A stretch of 64,000 nucleotides of DNA from Nissolia schottii (lineage: Eukaryota > Streptophyta > Magnoliopsida > Fabales > Fabaceae), in NCBI GenBank assembly GCA_003254905.1, contig QANU01000796.1, positions 483,577 to 547,576 of the forward strand. Reading direction: 5' to 3'. The notes beneath the pieces were generated by a model. It searched no databases. It was not told the DNA's origin and worked only from the letters and a program-made list of their open reading frames with translations. This document shows, one piece after another, positions 33,680-45,609 of the stretch. The first letter of the stretch is position 1. The number at the start of each line of letters is the position of its first letter. A program made the position numbers and the translations under genes.

Positions 33680-35184
33680 TGATTTGACTATGTTTATAGG
33701 GCTTACAATTTCATTTACTATTTTTTCTATATATGATTAAGACTTATGCCCTTAGACCACCATTTTCACTATTCCATTTCCAACAACTCTATCTCCCTGA
33801 GTTCTCATTCTTTTTATTGTTTTATGATCAAAACGTTTAGGTGAGTTTAACATCGATCATCTCACTAAAATTAGGGTATATCTTTAGCACGAATAAGTTC
33901 GCCTTCGTAGAGAATAATCATAATTAGTAGTTAAAGAAAGACAATCATTAATAGTACTCTATTTTATTCATACTTCACAGTTTCTGTTTATCTGACTCAG
34001 ATCATCTTTGAAACTTTTGGAAAAAATACTATATTCATGAAGTACAGTTGATCATGTATTTAAAAAAAAAAACTATCTGTTTTAAACATATTTAAATAAA
34101 TCTTAAAATATTAATTTACGTTAATGAAAACAAACAATCAATGTTTTAGTGCAAAATTAATAATATTATACCGACCCCTTGAATTGTACAATTGATTAGC
34201 CTCCAATGAATTAGACAGTGATAATGACGCATTGCATTAACAACGGCCAAAGGTTCTAGTTCGTTGAGAAAGTCGGCTTTCATACGTTTTTGTGGTAAAT
34301 GAATCATTCAAACGGAATGATGTAAACAAAAAGTATGTAACTAAATACAGTTTTTTCTTTTATTTTGGGATCGAAGTAACTAAATAGAGTTGTAAGCTCA
34401 AGACGGACTCTCTGGTTGGGCCTAGGCCCACCAACGACCCCAAAAATAACCAAAAAAAGAGCTGTAATAGCAGATATGGGCGGATCTGGTAAAAAAAAAA
34501 AATATGCAGAGATGTGCCAACTGCCAATCTCGTTACACAAAAAAGGGCAGAGATGTGCCAATTAATAGCTAGAAAATGTGTATTGGTATAAAAATTCATC
34601 CGCTCACTCTCACGTACTTTTATGAGATGAGTTATTGGGCATCTGTACATATATAGGTTATAGCAATCCTCTTAATTTATGCTTATTATTATGCAGTTGT
34701 GCTATTTAAACAGAAGCAAAGGTGTCTACACCACACCTTTTCATGTGTCATAAGAAGAGTATGACACATTTTTATATGTCCAAGAAACATTTTCATTATC
34801 ATGCAATTAATTTTTCTCTCTATTTTTTCTATCGTGACTGACACAAGAACAAAATAAAAGAGACTCGACGCACAAGGCAAAAAAGGGACACAATGGACAA
34901 AGAATTCACCTAAGAGTCTTGAAGATGATAGAAGTACCCGGTCTTACTCAACAAGCAAGAGGTTATCTCCAGGGTAGAGTCACACGAAATAAAATAGCAA
35001 AAAACATTATTTCACACCTAGGAAACTCAGTTTATCTTATAGAAGAAAATTAAACAATTGCAAACTTGTCCAAGGAAATCAGTCCTACATTCAATTCCAA
35101 TATGAAGAAAAACAAAGGTCGGTAATCATATGGAAACAGTTTGCAAAAGTTTCAAAGTTGGTATATATATACACAAAAAGCAAA
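33680..35184. other. Intergenic and BPA1-like 3' flank, nothing recognised
   Basis: AT-rich sequence. Minus-strand frames at 34304-34650 overlap in two frames without family features. The last ~100 bases before 35185 are the likely 3' UTR of the minus-strand gene. Confidence 0.45.
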
Positions 35185-38100
35185 TCAAAGGATCAAACCC
35201 TGAGCAGGAGCAGGCTTGGAAGGCTGATGTTCACTTGCTTCTGCTGCTTTTGGGGAATCAGAAAGGACCTGTGCGTACTGATCTTCCACTTTTCGCTTCT
35301 CCTGCTCCTCTGCACTCTCCACTTTCTCCTTAGTCTTCTGTCCAACTTCCCCAGCTGCCTTAGAAACCTTGTTAAAAGCACCTGTTACCCAGGAGGCCCC
35401 AGTGAGTATATAGCGATTCTTCATCAAGGCAGAACCAGCAGTACTGACTTTCTGTTCTGCAGCTGCAAATGCTGATTTGGTCTTCTCTGAAACCTGAAAC
35501 TTTTGGTCGACTTCTCGAACTCTATCACTCACAACTGTAGCACCAGCACTTATTTTCTCAGTAAGCCCAATTTTCTGGTCAATAGATGCAACTTTTGCTG
35601 AGGCAGTTGAGGTTAACTGATGCTTCTCATCAAAAGTCTTTGCTTTGTTGACAGCATCCTTCCCTAAGATAAAGCCCTTGGCTAGCATGCCGGAAACCAC
35701 ATCCTCTGCCTTCCGTAAAGCAGAATCAGCACCACCAGGAGCTTTACTTTCTTTTACCTGCACAATAATACAAGGTTGTTATACCAAACAGCCCAGTTAC
35801 CTATGTAGTAATAAAATAGTAGACAGTCTCTTAGCCAGACTCACAGATGATGCCAAGGCAGCAGGTGGAAGCTGGTATTCTGGATCTGGAGTTATTGATA
35901 CTGAAAGATCAACTATTGTTGCCCCCTGTATATGTAACTAGGTTAAATTTGGGTCAAGCTGCATCTTAAATAAAGTGATTCATGAAAGAGAAATAGAACA
36001 GGTTGTGAACAATGTTATAAACTCATAAGTCATAATTACAAGCAAACATACTAAAAAATGGTACCCAAACAAAATGATACAATCAAACGTGTCACATCCC
36101 ATATTACAGGCAACAGGCTATGCTTCAAATAACCCCACCCAGAAAGAACATAGCTAGGGGATAGTATAGCATGCACAACCAAGATCAGATTTCTGTCGAT
36201 AAGCTGATGCAATATATTCTATCAAACTCTTCCATTTTAATTAAATCTGAAACTAAAGGATGATTGAAACCTCTCAATAATTTTTTTTTATTAATGAAAC
36301 CTCTCAATAACGCCAGTAGTAAAAGGAAATTTCTATCTAAAGAAGTAAAAAAGAAAGTCTCTAGCATTAGGCAACATAGTAATCAATCCAATATGCATAT
36401 CCAATAAGTCTCAAGAAAAAGACCAGAGACAGCCACCCTAGTCAGAGTTTTGCTCAAGTGGGACTCCATGATTCTCAAATAGAATATTTTCCCCCCCAGT
36501 GACTCACTGATACTACATGATGCTTCCAAAAAGTTGAATATTTCTGCTCAATTTCAGATAAAACAATCCTGTAGTTCTAGGGAAGAAACTCCCAATAGTG
36601 ATTAATAAATACAAAAATTTTGCTCATTAAACCAGGATGAGTTGATTAGGTTTTCAAGATACTTGACTAGTATAAACAAATTGACTATAACACAAATATA
36701 TATTAAATGATGATAAGCAGTTTACCGATAGCAGTACTGCAGTCTCAGCTCCCTGTGAATCCTTGAAGGTAACATAAGCAATTTGAGACCGTTCATCATG
36801 ACTGCATTAACATATAGACTTAAAGTTTGTATAACAAAATTTAAAAATGAAAGCACTCTAAAAATGAAACCAAAGCCAAACACAGTAACTCACCTCCGTA
36901 GCTCAACATATTCAATGTCACCAGAAAAAGAAAAGAACTCCTTAATGTCTCGATCAGTTGCTCCCAAGGAAACATTACTGACCTTAACAGTTTTAACCTG
37001 GAAACCATTAATCAAAAACAACAAAAACGAAACATAAATACTATAGATGTAAAACCTTGGAGAACTCACCTATGTATATGCAATAATTTTCTAAAATATC
37101 AATATAAATGAAAATAAATAAATAATAAAATCACAATTCTCATAAGTACTTAGTTGCTTACTGGTTACTACTAGAGACAACTCTCCTTATGGTATCTATA
37201 ATCAATATGTTTTAACTTTTAACTTATACGGACTTCAATAACTGCTTCTTATGACCACTAATTATATTTTATACAATCTCCATCTAAACATACAAATAAA
37301 AGGGGAATGTAAACAACTCACAATAATTTTGGCAGTTGAAGAAATTTGGTTAAGGAAAGTAGCAAATGAAAGGGAGGAAAAAACCTTAAGCTTATCTTCT
37401 GAATAAGATTACATGTATCTTTCCAAATTGCTACCAAACAATGTCTAAATAAAGGCCAGCATCTACGGCAAACTTTTGAAACTTGTATCATGTTTCAAAC
37501 AAGTTTGGAAGGATAATATGGATCGTGTCTAACTCAAATGACCCCCCATTAAACTTTTGGAATTCAACCCTTTTCATGAGGGGAACATCAGTATTGTAAT
37601 CAACACATGCAAAATACAATTTTCCTAACTACCTAACCTATCTGAGTACAATTCCATCATTGTAAACACTTGAAGAAGATTGTTGCACATATAATATGCA
37701 ACACACATGTCTGTCAAGAAACCACTCATCCTGCACTGTTTTCTACCGGCCACAAGCATCTCATATGGGCATAGTAGTTCAGACGTAAAGAACCAACTAT
37801 CACCACTTCCATCACCGGTTCACACAATCCCCAAAAGGCAACCCAAACAAAATGCAAACCCCCTAAATTTCACAAGTATACAATACAACACTAAAAAGGG
37901 AGACAAACACCTCAACGACGTGGAACCTAAGCTATAAAGCCTATAACTTGTTAGCGGTTTCAGACAGTTCTTGATTCCATGGGCTTCAAAAAATTGTTTT
38001 TCTTCAAGCTTGATATTGAACTTAGAGGGTATCAATCATAAAACAGGTAACTTCACAGAATTCATAACAACTTCTGAAATTCATCAAACATGCAACATAA

Positions 38101-38384
38101 CAGTCACGGGTTCCCTGTACCTACATACCTAAAATCACACATGCAAAGTAATCTTCACCGATCAAAACACACCAATTAACAAATCAAAGATCGTAATAAA
38201 TGTGAGAAAATCATAGGTATCTGTATCCGATAAGCTAAACTGGTAGAAATGGCTAATAAGCATGCAACAAGATCTTCATTGTTACCAGAATCATGAGAGA
38301 GAGAGAGAGAGAGAAAACGGAAGAAAAACAAGGCATAGCGGAATCGGAGACGTTGGGAGATGTGACAGAACTCACCGCCGACAT
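35185..38384 (-). CDS. BPA1-like: BPA1-like RRM protein (binding partner of ACD11)
   Basis: Coding exons on the minus strand are 38384-38376, 36997-36894, 36801-36726, 35925-35845 and 35757-35185, giving 280 aa with GT/AG borders. Exon 1 codes only MSA. The RRM-like fold covers about residues 4-75, with VKTVKVSNVSLGATDRDIKE, FFSFSGDIEYVEL, IAYVTFKDSQGAETAVLLS and GATIVDLSVSI. The long last exon is a charged helical tail with AEDVVSGMLAKGFILGKDA, DEKHQLTSTASAKVAS and MKNRYILTGASWVTGAFNKV, the signature of the BPA1 family. In Arabidopsis BPA1 binds ACD11, a ceramide-1-phosphate transfer protein that restrains cell death. A role in defence or lipid signalling here is inference by homology. The tail ends in Ser/Ala/Pro-rich low complexity. 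Confidence 0.93.
38291..38313. repeat. (GA)n in the BPA1-like first intron
   Basis: A run of about ten GA dinucleotides lies in the first intron, 60 bp inside the exon 1 donor. On the transcribed strand it reads as (CT)n. Confidence 0.7.
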
Positions 38385-38526
38385 CGGAAACGATTTTGCG
38401 GCAGAGATCTCCGAACGGTGGCGGAAAGCGTCGCGAAACTGAGTTGTGTGGGTTGGTGTTGAGGTGCGAGGGTCAGCAGCAGCGAAGGAGAAAATGCAGA
38501 GAGAGATTTTAAGAGGGATTTGAGGG

Positions 38527-38565
38527 CACGTGACTGAGAGTGGGTGACACGTGCGAGCGACGTGG
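38527..38565 (-). promoter_or_regulatory. G-box cluster upstream of the BPA1-like gene
   Basis: Two CACGTG cores (38527-38532 and 38548-38553) and one ACGTGG (38560-38565) occur within 40 bp, 140-180 bp upstream of the start codon. G-boxes with ACGTGKC-like surroundings are bound by bZIP and bHLH factors in plants and often give ABA or light response. Function is inferred from spacing and sequence only. Confidence 0.55.
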
Positions 38566-38689
38566 GTTTGAAGTTTCCAATCACGATAGCCACTAATCCG
38601 CGTGAATGGACGACCAGACCCGACACGAAGTTGGACGAACGAGGACTGGTCAGAACCAATATACACGTTAAAACACATTAAATAGTCAC

Positions 38690-40756
38690 GACCCAGAAGA
38701 AATTAAATAATAAGTCATTTCTTAACACCAAAGAAAAAATGGATTTGCCAAGTTAAAGAAACAATTTTTTCTTTTACTAACCAAAAAAACAAAAGGAAAC
38801 AAAGTTAAAGAAACAAAATGTACTCAATGTTATTGAAACGTACAAATTTTGTTCTTTTGATAACACTTTATCATTTTTGTTTTATTAACAATGTCTTTTA
38901 ACAAAATTTAAGAGAAATTAAACATTTATTGTACGTGTAAAATTAAGGAAAATCACTATGTTATATAAGATTTTTCAAAGGAAAATATTTGAGCTAAGGT
39001 TTCTTTTTTGAAAGCTTAAATAGGTAATAATAACTCATCATGGCTTCGCCTAGTATGTTAAAAGACAATAAAGTAATTGAAGAAGTCATTAAATGAAACA
39101 TTGGTAAAGAAAATTATATTGATGTATAATTTGACTCCTAGTTATTCTAATTTTATCGCTTCACTCTCCCTCCAAATGCTTGCCAAGACCAGAACTTGCA
39201 ATTAGTAGGTCAATTGTCGAGGGAGGACAAAACTTAGATGAGAGAATGAAATGACTCATGAAAAATAAATAGACTCTTCTTTACCATTAAAAATATCAAA
39301 TTTGTGTCACCTAAATTAGAGGGTTTGAGAGGAACAAAGACAATTTTTAGTGCTATTTTTTTTGGTCCATGTTGGTATAACTCTTAAACAAGAATGCAAC
39401 TCTTCTCCTTTGTCATAATAACCTCCTAAACAAGAGGGTAATATGACCTTAGTCATTCTATTAATAACCATTCATTTCCCTTCCTAATTTTTTCAATCAA
39501 GCCCATAGGTTATATTAGTATTGGGAAAAGGGTGTCAGAAACTATAAAATCAACACCGATGAATTAAGTGATAAATCACACAAGCGGGTCAAATACCACA
39601 TTTTAATAAAAAATATTAAGACAATGGGTCTATGGTTGCTCTTACTAATAAACTTTCTATTGAGGTCATCCCTAACCAATTTGAAATACGAGACCCACAT
39701 CAGTGTCCAACTCCCCATTTAGTGGAAGCCTATCCCAGTATTTAACGGCATCTACAAGAGCCACACTTGTTTTTCACTTGTACTGTTGCGACTCAACGAA
39801 ACACGTCATTCGGCCTCTACATTGTTGATAAGGCTTTCAATGTAAGAGATCTCACACTTAAATCCAACCATCGCCATTCTCCAATGCTCCATTAGGCCGA
39901 TCCGAACCATCGACTCTAATACTATTGAATGGGAGGAGGAGCTTGAAACCGAGAGATAAACATTGATGCACTAAGTGAGAAACTATAAAAATGGGTCTAA
40001 CGTCATATTTTGATTAAAATCTTAAGACAATAAATCTATAATTTAACACACTTATAAACTTTTCACTTAATCTATTACTAATTAACGTGAGACCTTTTAT
40101 TACTGTTACACTTGAAACCCGACTATTAGCACCACCAAATGGTTGAAAATACCTCGCCCTTTAACTTTGTTTTCTTGATCGGCAAACCAGTGCCCTCAAC
40201 CAATCCACATGATCCTGTGGTGGATGTGGAACGCCTATCTTTGCCTTTATATATGGTCAACGTTTAGTTTTTCTAGATTATATTCCCGTGAGTACTTTGG
40301 TTGCGCAACGCATGATCCATCATATGTCATGTATACACGTGACTTTGGCGTGCATATCACGAACCCATTGATAATCTATAGGGCACAATGTTATGGGCAT
40401 TGGTGTTTACGAAAAAAGACTTAACTTATTAATTTATTTACTTTTATAAATAATAATTAATAATTTTTTATTTTATTTTTAAAAATGTCAAATATCACTC
40501 ATAGAGATGGATAAATTGATTTGTAAGTTAATTTGTTAGATCTCTTAAACACTATTTTAAAATAAATTCTTACATAGTCATGAACAGGAGCTCTAAAAAT
40601 ATTATCAATTATTTTTTTATTTATTATATACTTTAAAATAATATATTTTAAATTATATAAATTAAAATTTATGATTAATATTGTTCTAAAAACATGCCAG
40701 AGTTTCTCATTTATTTTAAAGAGTGTCATACTTGATCTGATATTCTATATGCTTTT
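38690..40756. repeat. Intergenic region with a degenerate TRIM-like repeat pair
   Basis: No gene is seen. Two degenerate copies of one ~115-bp unit lie at about 39560-39660 and 39990-40060. They share AAGTGA-AAA, CATATTTTnAT-AAAAT and TTAAGACAAT. They resemble the minus-strand version of the repeat at 44070-44180, consistent with an old TRIM-type element. The rest is AT-rich. Confidence 0.35.
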
Positions 40757-41369
40757 TGTTCGCGAGTAATTCTTATAGGAAGCGAAGTTACCTGAACATG
40801 AGTAGAAGGTGAGGAATGCGCCTTGACGGAAGCTTCTACTTCTAGCGTTGAAGCTCCAAGCTGGTTTTTCGCTTAGAGAGAGGGTGGCAGCGGGGTGTAC
40901 CTGCAAAAGCACTGCGACGCTTAAGTAAACACAAGAATTAGGTGAGTTCCCTAGAGAGAGAATGAGTGATACCTGATAGAGTGACAGTTATGTGCTTTTA
41001 TAGATAAGCGTGTGGAGATAAGATAGAGGTGTTTAAACACTAGCTCCCCATATCTCGAGGTAGAGTTGTTGTAACAGACTATGAGGTTTCCGAAGTTGTT
41101 GCTCTTTCTCTTGACAATCTTAACGGCATACTGATCAAACCATGTCTGCGGTTAGCTCAGTCAACCTGGCACGATGTTGTGAGGTGCTCAAGTCCAAGTG
41201 GGACCTCATGAGGTTAGACCACGTAGATTCTTGCTAAAACTCCCGGGAGTTGGACATCACGGAGTTGGACCTTGTAGAGGTTGGATGTCACGGAGTTGGA
41301 ACTTGTAGAGTTTGGAGGTTACAGAGTTGGACCTTCAACACAATTAGCCTTAATATCTAGCCCGTATCA
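40757..41369 (-). repeat. Solo LTR, 613 bp
   Basis: The element starts TGTTCGCGAGTAATTC and ends TAGCCCGTATCA, with flanking CTTTT (40752-40756) and CTTTC (41370-41374), a 5-bp duplication with one change. The minus strand has a TATA box (CTATAAAAGCACA) near 41000, so the LTR points to the left. A second copy with the same ends is at 46383-49781. No internal domain is attached. Confidence 0.75.
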
Positions 41370-41486
41370 CTTTCGTTCTTGACCATCTATTTTTGAATTT
41401 TCTAAGTACCATTTCATAATTTCGCATCTACAAGGAATAATACTTTCATTTACATAGTAATAACTAACTTGCATATATAATCTAAG

Positions 41487-41873
41487 AAGCACGAATACAG
41501 ACATAACACATGACATGATAAGGAGCACGGTGACACACCAATTTTTAAATTTTATAGGACACAAACACGACATATATATGTATAAAATTCAATATTTATA
41601 ATAATATAATACATTCGTTTATATCAAACTACTAATTTTTAATACTTTCTAAACTCATTTCAAAATACATAGAGTAGTCTAGATGATTTCATGTATTAAT
41701 ACTTATTAATTTTCTAACGGTCTATATTATTATAAAATTATTAAGTATTTAAAATATTTTTTACTCGGACACGTATGACATGCGTGTCAGAAGAGTGTTT
41801 TCGTGTGTCGGTGTCCGCGGTATGTCGGCCACTTCGTGACATTCCTGTATCTCCATGTCCATGCTTCATAGGA
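41487..41873. mobile_element. MITE-like element (family also at 61831)
   Basis: Imperfect inverted ends: AGAAGCACGAATACAGACAT on the left, and TGAAGCATGGACATGGAGAT on the right read in reverse. Near the right end GACACGTATGACATGCGTGTC is a partial palindrome. There is no coding capacity. Target duplication is unclear. Confidence 0.4.
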
Positions 41874-41910
41874 TATAACAAACACAAGCATTCTTACATA
41901 GTAAAAATGA

Positions 41911-43379
41911 AATAAAACATTAAATTGGTCCTTGTAGTTGACAACATCAATTAAGTTTGTTCACATAGTTTTAAATTCATCAAATTTATCGTCGTAGTTG
42001 AAAAATATTAATCAAGTTAGTCCTTGGAGTTAACTCTCTATCTAACCCCACTAATCCCTGCTTATGTGATATGTTAAGTGCCACTTGGACTATCACGTGA
42101 CTACTTACATAGATGGCAGCCCCAAGACATCTAAATTAGTCCCTAAAGTTTACAAAATTAAGCATTTCTGTCCTACCCCTGTTTAACCCTAGACTAACGA
42201 ATTGAAATTTCTGTTACCTAATTAGTATAATTAGATCCAATTAATAATGATATTGTTTTGATCCCTCTTAGGACATAACTACATGGCTCCTCATGTTCTT
42301 GAGACTTCTCAAGCTGCTCAAGCTCACTTTGTCAATGCTAAGATCCACATGAGGGTAACAAAATTAGAGAAGGGAATGATGATGATGAGAATACATCATA
42401 TTAGTGATGGACTAAGCTACTTGGCATTTTTTTTTTGGTATTATTTGTGAAGTAGTAACGTTTTAGGTTTTTGTTATGTAATGTAATTAATAGTGGAAAG
42501 ATATGAATGAATGAAGGTTATGTTTTGTTAATTTGTGTTGGTTTTTTCCTCTTACTTCAATTGGAGAATAAGGTATGAGATATCTTCAATATTTTTTGCA
42601 ATTTATTGAATTTAACATGACGTAATTTGTTACAATGAAAATGATGCAACATGGAATCATTACATTACTATGAATGCAATGAGTCCCTGCAAAATATGAA
42701 TGAATGAAGATGAAGAATTCAAACCAGATAACAACAAGTGACCTTATGAAGTGCAGTGATTCCTTACAAAATAGGAAAGTACATCATATTAGTTCCTAAA
42801 TTTTCATCTAATCAATTAAATCAGTCCTTGTATTTGCTAACAGTGATGTAAACAGAATTGCAATAAAGCAAAGAATGACTAATGACATATGAATGCAATA
42901 TGCAATCAAAATAAGTATTATAGAAATAGATAGCACTACACTTAACATTACAATTAATTCATAATCATTACAAAATATTTTATTTGTTATTAATTGGGTC
43001 TAATTACATTAATTAGATAATAGGGATTTTAATAAGTTAGTTTGGGGTTAATTAGAGTAGTTACGGTATTAATTTTAGGAACTAGGGTTTAAATTTGAGA
43101 AATTTGGGTTGAATAAGGGTAGGGATAAAAATGATTGATTTTATAAATTTTAGAGATAAATTTGATATCTTGGGATAGGATTCCATGTAAACAGTCACGT
43201 GACAGTCTTGGTGACCCTTAACATGCCACCTAAATGGTGTTAGCAGAGTTGGATGGAGAGTTAACCCCATGAATTATTCTTATTGATATTTGTCAATTAC
43301 GGGAATAAATTTGATGGATTTAAAATTATGAGAACAAACTTAATATTACCAACTATATTAACTAATTTGATGTTTTATT
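41911..43379. mobile_element. Non-autonomous element with 340-400 bp inverted termini
   Basis: The left arm (about 41911-42250) and the right arm (about 42976-43379, read in reverse) align end to end: AATAAAACAT-AAATT at the tips, TTAAGTTTGTTC and ATCAAATTTAT inside, CACGTGACT in the middle, and AATTAGAYCCAATTAATAA at the inner ends. Such long termini are typical of Mutator-like or foldback elements. The centre has a short open stretch (NYMAPHVLETSQAAQAHF) of unknown origin. No clean 8-10 bp duplication was found. Confidence 0.65.
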
Positions 43380-43388
43380 GTTTAATAA

Positions 43389-44060
43389 TGTCTTCCAACT
43401 TCTAACTTCTAAGCGTTTCTTAATTGATGTTTTGTGACCGTGACCTTGTTTGGTTTAAACATGTAAATAGATTGATTTAATTTGAGTTTGAATGAAAAGT
43501 AAACTCCAAGTTGTCAAATTTAACGAAGTTAATTTTGTTTAGTTTTAAATTTTCTTTTTTAACAAATTCAAATCAATTTGATTCGATTAAGAACATGTTA
43601 GTTGGGTTCGATCACCGAGTTGAGATAAAAAATAAATAAATAATTGTCTTAAAATGAAATGATTGTCCGAACAACATGAATCAATTCATTGATCCAGAAT
43701 TTTCATTGGATCAATCTTATTACATCTCTTTAGTTCGATTTGTTCGAACAGTCACTCTAATATGATCCACTTACATCTTTATTTTGGTTGTAACATTTTT
43801 TTTAAGATATTCATTAGGCCACTGATCTTGACTAATTTCTCAAACTATTGTCGAACCCAAGCTATGGGGAGATCTTCCAAGAAAATCCTTTCTATTCTCA
43901 TCCCACCGTAAATTCAAACCTAGAAGACAATAGGCAAGGGGGCACAGACCCTTCTATCTGTGTCAACATGCGTTAGTAGCTTCTTTTTTTTCCCACAACT
44001 TTTGGGCTTTAGGACTTTCTATATATATGACCTGCAACGGGGCGACACTATTTTGTTGGT
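43389..44060. other. AT-rich intergenic DNA, nothing recognised
   Basis: No coding or repeat feature with clear boundaries was seen. Confidence 0.45.
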
Positions 44061-44357
44061 AGTCAAGTGAGTGTTTAAAAGGGTTCACATTGGTTAGTGA
44101 TAGACCAAGTGAATAATATATAAGTGAGAAGACTCATAAATTCATTATCTTAAGGTTTGGATTCAGGTATGAGATCCCTTGTATCGGTTCCATGGTGTGA
44201 CTGCGGTACAAGGGAAGAGTGATGTGACTCTTGTTTATAATACCATTGAATGCTCATGGTGTAAAGCGGAAGCTCAATACTTGAGGGAAAGATTGTTGGG
44301 ATCCAAGTGTGAATGTTTAAAAAATCTTAAATTAATTAGTGATTGATTAAGTGAATG

Positions 44358-45609
44358 TGTTAGATGCAGGATAGACATAGGCAGTTATAACAGTGAGTTA
44401 TGATAGCTGTGAGTCTGTTTTATTTCCTTGCTAAGTTAGTTACTGCAGTTGCTTGCATTGCAAGCTTCTCCAATGTACACATATATATAGCAGCACATTG
44501 TGCCATAATGAACTAGAGAAAGAATTCTCCATTTGCCCATTCTATTATTCTGTAATGGTATCAGAGCGAGACTCTTGCTTCCGCACCTTCTTTCTCTCTG
44601 AACTTTCCTTCTCCAAATTCTCTGCGCTTTCCTCCATGGCAGCCATGGATTATTCTGGCTCAACTCCACCTCCCCCTCAAGATCCTACGTTGGATCCGCT
44701 ATCTCCATTCTATCTCCATCCCAATGAGAATCCCTCTCTTGTTCTTGTTTCTTCTCCTCTTACCGGTCCCAACTACCATAGTTGGACACGCGCCATGAGA
44801 ATGGCTTTACTCTCCAAGAACAAACTTGCCTTTGTTGATGGCACCATTGATGTTCCTGCCAAGCACTCTTCTCTCTTCGCGAATTGGGAGCGTTGTAACC
44901 ATATGGTACTTTCTTGGCTAATTCGTGCCATAGATCCCTCCATTGCCCAAAGCATCCTTTTGTTGGACAGGGCAAGTGATGTCTGGCAAGAATTGAAAGA
45001 TCGATTCTCCCAGGGAGATCTTTTCAGAATCGCTGATCTACAGGAAGAGGTTGCTGCTCTTCGCCAAGGTGAACTTTCCGTGACCAAATTTTTCACTGAG
45101 TTAAAGGTCTTATGGGATGAACTTGATGTGTTCCGTCCCTTGCCATCTTGTTCTTGTGCGATTCCTTGTTCCTGTGGTGCGGTTTCTGCACTGAAGTTAC
45201 AGAGAGATGCAGACCGAGCTATTCATTTCTTAAAGGGGTTGAACAATTCCTATCACACTGTGCGATCCCAAATTCTTCTCATGGATCCACTACCGCCACT
45301 CAATCGCATTTTCTCACTTGTAATTCAACATGAGCGACAGGCTTTCTTGCACAACTGAAGCCAAACTCATGCTCAACTTTACACACAATACTTCTCAATC
45401 CAATGCTGAGAAAACGCTTGCCACTTCCAAAGGAAAGAAATGCTCCTTTTGTGGTTTCCGGGGACATACCATTGACGAGTGCTATAAGAAACATGGTTAC
45501 CCTGCAGGCTACAAGTTCAAGAACAATAAGCGAGCCAATGCTGTTACCACAGACTCATAGCTATTATAACTCACTGTTATAACTGCCTATGTCTATCCTG
45601 CATCTAACA
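44358..45609 (+). mobile_element. Copia gag element with inverted LTR terminus
   Basis: The element begins with a ~197-bp Copia-like LTR (44358 to about 44554, starting TGTTAGATGC), with a primer-binding site TGGTATCAGAGC at 44556-44567. A gag region follows. It does not end in a direct LTR. The last 61 bp (45549-45609) are the reverse complement of the first 61 bp, with two mismatches. The outer ends are TG and CA, and GAATG lies on both sides (44353-44357 and 45610-45614), a perfect 5-bp duplication as made by LTR-retrotransposon integrase. There is no protease, integrase or reverse transcriptase. Confidence 0.85.
44636..45560 (+). pseudogene. gag: Copia gag with zinc knuckle (frameshifted)
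   Basis: The first frame (start 44636, in a frame open from 44453, to a stop at 45356-45358) has PFYLHPNENPSLVLV, the Copia-type N-terminal motif. It continues with YHSWTRAMRMALLSKNKLAF and WLIRAIDPSIAQSI of the UBN2/retrotran_gag family. The second frame (45330-45560) carries a CX2CX4HX4C zinc knuckle (CSFCGFRGHTIDEC) followed by YKKHGYP. A +1 shift between about 45320 and 45358 separates them. The stop codon of the knuckle frame (45558-45560) lies within the inverted LTR terminus. Gag forms the virus-like particle in Copia elements. Here it would give at most a truncated capsid protein without the knuckle. Confidence 0.85.

Noticed and set aside
42251..42975. Open segment in the long-terminus element as a gene
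   Set aside because: Only about 40 codons with any coding look, no start or domain. Kept as interior of the element.
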